This document shows, piece after piece, positions 24,633-28,106 of a stretch of DNA of 28,106 nucleotides. The notes under the pieces are model-generated. The model was given only the letters and a program-made list of their open reading frames with translations. It ran no database searches and was not told where the DNA came from. Each line of letters opens with the position of its first letter. The first letter of the stretch is position 1. Source of the stretch: an uncultured bacterium (lineage in GTDB: Bacteria > Bacillota > Clostridia > Lachnospirales > Lachnospiraceae); the NCBI GenBank assembly GCA_905216215.1, contig CAJMSZ010000030.1, positions 1 to 28,106 on the forward strand, written 5' to 3'. A program made the translations under genes and the position numbers.

Positions 24633-24661
24633 TTGACACAGACAAGCGGATGCTTTAAAGT
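24633..24661 (+). promoter_or_regulatory. Sigma-A promoter of gdhA
   Basis: Perfect TTGACA (24633-24638), a 17-base spacer, then TAAAGT (24656-24661). A strong AGGAGG ribosome site (24695-24700) follows, 10 bases before the ATG. Confidence 0.75.
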
Positions 24662-24710
24662 GATAAAAGAATAAAGAAATTCAATTCTCACATCAGGAGG
24701 TAGCAGCGAG

Positions 24711-26045
24711 ATGTCATATGTAGATGAAGTAATGGAATTAGTAGTAAAGAAAAATCCACAGGAGCCAGAATTTCACCAGGCTGTAAAGGAAGTATTGGAA
24801 TCTCTTCGTGTAGTTGTAGAAGCAAATGAAGAGAAATACAGAAAAGAAGCAATTTTAGAACGATTGGTTGAGCCGGAAAGACAGGTTCTCTTCCGTGTAC
24901 CTTGGGTAGATGATAAGGGACAGGTACGTGTAAACAAGGGATATCGTGTTCAGTTCAACAGTGCGATTGGACCATATAAAGGAGGCCTCCGTTTACATCC
25001 TTCTGTAAACCTTGGTATTATTAAATTCCTTGGATTTGAACAGATTTTCAAAAACTCTCTGACAGGACTCCCAATTGGTGGAGGTAAAGGTGGTTCTGAT
25101 TTCGACCCGAAAGGAAAATCAGACCGTGAGATTATGGCATTCTGCCAGAGCTTTATGACAGAGCTTTGCAAACATATCGGTGCAGATACCGATGTACCTG
25201 CTGGTGATATTGGAACAGGCGCAAGAGAAATCGGATATATGTTCGGTCAGTATAAACGAATTCGTGGTGTCTATGAAGGCGTATTGACAGGAAAAGGTTT
25301 AAGTTATGGAGGATCTTTAGCACGTACAGAAGCAACAGGATATGGACTTTTGTATTTCACAAATGAAATGCTGAAGATCAATGGCATCGAACTGGCTGGA
25401 AAGACAATTGCAGTTTCCGGTTCGGGAAATGTGGCAATTTATGCAATTGAAAAAGCACAGGAGCTTGGAGCCAAAGTTGTGACAGCAAGCGATTCAAATG
25501 GATGGGTATACGATCCGGATGGAATTGATTTAGCTGCTTTGAAAGAAATCAAAGAAGTAAAACGTGCAAGACTTACAGAATACAAGAATTATCGTCCAAA
25601 TGCAGAGTATCATGAAGGACGTGGCGTATGGTCAGTGAAAGTAGATATCGCACTTCCATGTGCAACACAGAATGAACTGTTCTTAGAAGATGCAGAAGCA
25701 TTGGTTGCTAATGGATGTATCGCAGTTGCCGAAGGTGCAAATATGCCTACTACAATTGAAGCAACACAATACCTGCAGGAACATGGTGTATTGTTTGCTC
25801 CTGGTAAAGCGGCAAATGCAGGCGGTGTTGCAACATCAGCACTGGAAATGTCACAGAACAGTGAACGCTTAAGCTGGACGTTTGAAGAAGTTGACGCAAA
25901 ATTAAAGACCATTATGGTAAATATCTGTCACAATGCAGCAAATGCAGCTGAAAAGTACGGTGCAAAAGGAAACTATGTAGTAGGTGCGAATATTGCCGGA
26001 TTTGAAAAAGTAGTAGATGCTATGTTAGCTCAGGGTGTTTGCTAA
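24711..26045 (+). CDS. gdhA: Glutamate dehydrogenase, probably NADP-dependent
   Basis: It interconverts 2-oxoglutarate plus ammonia and glutamate; the predicted direction is ammonia assimilation. The 444-residue hexameric class I enzyme has the substrate-site segment GPYKGGLRLHPSVN, the signature LPIGGGKGGSDFDPKGKSDR with its catalytic Lys, and DVPAGDIGTG. The dinucleotide fold carries GSGNVAIYAIEKAQ. The strand-end sequence TASDSNGWVYDP resembles the NADP-type E. coli enzyme (TASDSSG) rather than the clostridial NAD-type with a Pro-Asp at that place, so NADP is favoured, though this is inference. It is monocistronic, with its own promoter and a terminator at 26083-26115. Confidence 0.96.
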   Translation: MSYVDEVMELVVKKNPQEPEFHQAVKEVLESLRVVVEANEEKYRKEAILERLVEPERQVLFRVPWVDDKGQVRVNKGYRVQFNSAIGPYKGGLRLHPSVNLGIIKFLGFEQIFKNSLTGLPIGGGKGGSDFDPKGKSDREIMAFCQSFMTELCKHIGADTDVPAGDIGTGAREIGYMFGQYKRIRGVYEGVLTGKGLSYGGSLARTEATGYGLLYFTNEMLKINGIELAGKTIAVSGSGNVAIYAIEKAQELGAKVVTASDSNGWVYDPDGIDLAALKEIKEVKRARLTEYKNYRPNAEYHEGRGVWSVKVDIALPCATQNELFLEDAEALVANGCIAVAEGANMPTTIEATQYLQEHGVLFAPGKAANAGGVATSALEMSQNSERLSWTFEEVDAKLKTIMVNICHNAANAAEKYGAKGNYVVGANIAGFEKVVDAMLAQGVC

Positions 26046-26082
26046 TATATGACTGATTGATAATGAACTACATATATTTTAG

Positions 26083-26115
26083 AGAAAGGCTGTCCGAAAA
26101 GGGCAGCCTTTTATC
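26083..26115. terminator. Bidirectional terminator between gdhA and the serine hydrolase gene
   Basis: AAAGGCTG (26085-26092) pairs with CAGCCTTT (26104-26111), with an inner CC/GG pairing. T-rich sequence follows on the plus strand and a weaker TTTCTCT on the minus strand. It lies between the convergent stops at 26045 and 26120. Confidence 0.85.
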
Positions 26116-26119
26116 TGTT

Positions 26120-27991
26120 CTAAATAAACAAAATATATCCTTTGTCAATTGGGGTATATGTTTTATCTGTCAGAGAATCATATGTACAAATCAGCCCCTC
26201 ATCTAATACCATCAGCCTGCGTCCTTCCGGAACTTCCGGCAATTTTGCTAACTGATACTCAAAGCGATAGCCTTTATTTTCCATTCCTGGTTCTTCAAAT
26301 TCCTGTCCTGCATAGAGAGGAAGCGTGGAAGCATCACGATAATGATAAGAAGCACAAATGCAATATTCGATACCGTCACGCTGCTCGAAGACTGGACTCA
26401 TCAAGTCGCGACTAGGATTACTCGGGGTGTTGAGAAATCCGGTTGCGCGGTTATCGTCGATTGGCTTCACTGCGGATTCAAACAGACCATAAACACCACT
26501 GTTTTCTCTGCCTGAGAAGGAAAGCATGATAATTCCTTCTTCGTCTTTCAGAAGAGAGAGCTGGAAACCGGTCATGATTTCATTGATTACGATATCGTAT
26601 GGAGTTGCATTTGTAACGATATATTTCTTTTGGACTCTGTTTTTCCATGCATCAGAAACCGCATCGGATGGAAGAACCTTCTGCGCCATCGGATAAGTGA
26701 CTCCGTTGAAGTAGGATAAAGCATAATTATCATTTCCGTGTTTTTCAAAAGTCAAAGTACGTTTTTCTTCTCCATGGAACTGGATTCCATCAAAATGCAT
26801 TGGTTTCAGCCACTCACGCGTGCCACCTCTGGTATCATCCATGGTAATGGAACAATGTGCGCCATACATATGAAAATGAAGAATGCCACTTGGAACGAGA
26901 TAAGTGCCAGCATTTTCAGAAATATATTCCTCCGGAATCGGAGTAAAGCTTTTGTAAATGTTGATACCCTGTTCTAACATAGCAACAGCAAACATTCTTA
27001 AAATCACATCGGTTACATCTATCTGACAATCATGTGTTTCGGAAATAGCAAGTACAGCATTATATTTGGGAATTACGATAAATTTTGTTGTAAACTGGAA
27101 GCTGTTACCACCTTTCAATAATACACCTTCCCCTAAATCATAATCAGGGTGTGTGTAGCAGACATTGTCCCAGCCCAATCCATAGCTGGTCGATGAATTA
27201 TCCTGTTGTAGGAATGTACGGCCATGTTTTGTTCCCATTTCAGACTTGCTCTCCTTTGAGATGATAGAACTGTCTGTCAAAAACTGATTTCCAAAAGTAC
27301 AGAGGTCACTCATACAAGTGGTAAATCCTGCACCACCCTGAATCAGAAGCAATTCTTCGGTGCGGTTTTTCTCGTGTACCAGTGGGTATTCCGGATTGCG
27401 GTTCGGTGCAAGGCGGGTAGAGGGTGTATGAATCGGTTCTGTAATATGATTCATACAGTAATCAGCATAAGATTCACCAGTTACCTCAGCTACTACCATT
27501 TCAGCAAGTGTAAATCCATCATTACAGTATACCGCATATTCGCCCGGATCGGCTTTCAGGTAATTATTTGCCATATACTCATAAACATCTGCATAATAGT
27601 CGGCACCTTCTATATTGGAAACCGAGAATCCCTTCCACTGTGTGCCCGGCAGCCCGCTTGTGTGGCTGAGACAGTGGCGGAGGGTGATTTTGCGGTATCT
27701 TTCATCCGGCATATAAAAACGCGGAAGATATTCGCATACCGGAGTGTCCAGCGTTACTTTTCCCTGTTCTACAAGCTGCATTACGGCAACGGCACAGAAA
27801 ATCTTTGATACAGAAGCTACGTTGTAGGTGCTTTTGGTTGTTGCGTCAGTTTTTGCTTCGTCACCTTGTGTTCCCAGAGAATCAGCGGCAAGAAGTTCTC
27901 CGTCCTTCATGATGGCATAAGATACAGAGGTAAAATCCTTTGCAAGACCATAACGCAGGATTTCAGATAATTTTTCAGTCAGATTGTTCAT
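26120..27991 (-). CDS. Serine hydrolase of the class C beta-lactamase/PBP-like family
   Basis: It is a penicillin-recognising-fold hydrolase; the substrate could be a D-amino-acid peptide, an ester or a beta-lactam. The catalytic motifs are present: S60-V-S-K63 (SxxK), Y155-C-N157 (YxN) and K293-G-G295 in the place of KTG. LSHTSGLPG at 108-116 is typical of the family. The ~330-residue catalytic domain is followed by ~290 residues of beta-rich sequence with no signature I recognise, longer than AmpC or PbpE. No signal peptide or membrane anchor is visible at either end (it starts MNNLTEKLSEILRYG), so a cytosolic location is likely and true beta-lactam resistance less so. ATG 27991 lies 9 bases after AAGGAG (28006-28001). 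Its promoter carries two palindromes. Confidence 0.87.
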   Translation of the reverse strand: MNNLTEKLSEILRYGLAKDFTSVSYAIMKDGELLAADSLGTQGDEAKTDATTKSTYNVASVSKIFCAVAVMQLVEQGKVTLDTPVCEYLPRFYMPDERYRKITLRHCLSHTSGLPGTQWKGFSVSNIEGADYYADVYEYMANNYLKADPGEYAVYCNDGFTLAEMVVAEVTGESYADYCMNHITEPIHTPSTRLAPNRNPEYPLVHEKNRTEELLLIQGGAGFTTCMSDLCTFGNQFLTDSSIISKESKSEMGTKHGRTFLQQDNSSTSYGLGWDNVCYTHPDYDLGEGVLLKGGNSFQFTTKFIVIPKYNAVLAISETHDCQIDVTDVILRMFAVAMLEQGINIYKSFTPIPEEYISENAGTYLVPSGILHFHMYGAHCSITMDDTRGGTREWLKPMHFDGIQFHGEEKRTLTFEKHGNDNYALSYFNGVTYPMAQKVLPSDAVSDAWKNRVQKKYIVTNATPYDIVINEIMTGFQLSLLKDEEGIIMLSFSGRENSGVYGLFESAVKPIDDNRATGFLNTPSNPSRDLMSPVFEQRDGIEYCICASYHYRDASTLPLYAGQEFEEPGMENKGYRFEYQLAKLPEVPEGRRLMVLDEGLICTYDSLTDKTYTPIDKGYILFI

Positions 27992-28008
27992 TTGTTTTAT
28001 CTCCTTTG

Positions 28009-28019
28009 TAGTATTTACT
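28009..28019 (-). promoter_or_regulatory. Second operator-like palindrome, next to the ribosome site
   Basis: TAGTATTTACT contains the palindrome AGTA-TT-TACT (28010-28019). It repeats the core of the element at 28073-28088, 66 bases away, and abuts the AAGGAG ribosome site. Confidence 0.45.
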
Positions 28020-28070
28020 TAGAAAAGCAGAAAATAAATTTTCCTGTTTTCAATGTATTGTCACAAAATT

Positions 28071-28099
28071 ATTATAGTATTTACTATACTTTCTTTGAA
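28071..28099 (-). promoter_or_regulatory. Promoter of the serine hydrolase gene with overlapping palindrome
   Basis: On the minus strand TTCAAA (28099-28094), 17 bases, then a perfect TATAAT (28076-28071). A perfect 16-bp inverted repeat TATAGTA-TT-TACTATA (28073-28088) covers the -10 and most of the spacer, an ideal repressor site. Confidence 0.65.
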
Positions 28100-28106
28100 A
28101 TATTCT

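Noticed and set aside
1..28106. tRNA, rRNA, transposase or phage genes
   Set aside because: None were recognisable on either strand; all long gaps were read and are described in the features.

Overview
The window comes from a low-to-mid GC Gram-positive anaerobe. It is most likely a Lachnospiraceae member (Clostridium cluster XIVa; a Dorea-, Blautia- or Mediterraneibacter-like gut bacterium). The assignment rests on a holA/lepA/hemW/hrcA-grpE-dnaK-dnaJ block with a perfect CIRCE operator, a hrcA-first heat-shock operon, a clostridial-type single-chain PurL, a glutamate dehydrogenase of the clostridial hexameric class, a surface protein ending in an NPxTG-type anchor, and strong AGGAGG ribosome sites throughout. 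This is a family-level inference; no rRNA is present.

Layout. Positions 1-4762 (+) hold the end of holA, a solitary precorrin-2 C20-methyltransferase gene (cbiL-like), lepA and hemW, closed by an intrinsic terminator after a short repeat-bearing gap. Positions 4993-9977 (+) form the HrcA/CIRCE heat-shock operon hrcA-grpE-dnaK-dnaJ, with a hairpin between dnaK and dnaJ. Positions 9986-10260 hold a bidirectional terminator and an easily missed 38-39 codon membrane-peptide gene on the minus strand. Positions 10411-11658 (+) carry ridA and an Mrp/NBP35-type Fe-S carrier ATPase. Positions 11728-14007 (-) encode a 759-residue leucine-rich-repeat cell-wall protein.

Positions 14398-18945 (+) are the most interesting block. 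A radical SAM enzyme with a helix-hairpin-helix, a DUF4130 protein translated from an overlapping start, and a fused PD-(D/E)XK nuclease plus XPD/DinG-type Fe-S helicase look like one DNA-processing or repair operon whose chemistry is not established. It is followed by a LysR regulator (-), a TIGR01906/DUF1461 membrane protein (+), purL (+), gdhA (+), and a 623-residue penicillin-recognising-type serine hydrolase (-). The hydrolase promoter carries two copies of a palindrome.

Most of the window is core housekeeping: DNA polymerase clamp loading, translation, heme and Fe-S handling, chaperones, purine synthesis and nitrogen assimilation. Accessory content is limited to the LRR surface protein, the radical SAM/DUF4130/helicase operon and the serine hydrolase. 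I saw no tRNA, rRNA, CRISPR array, insertion sequence or prophage gene.
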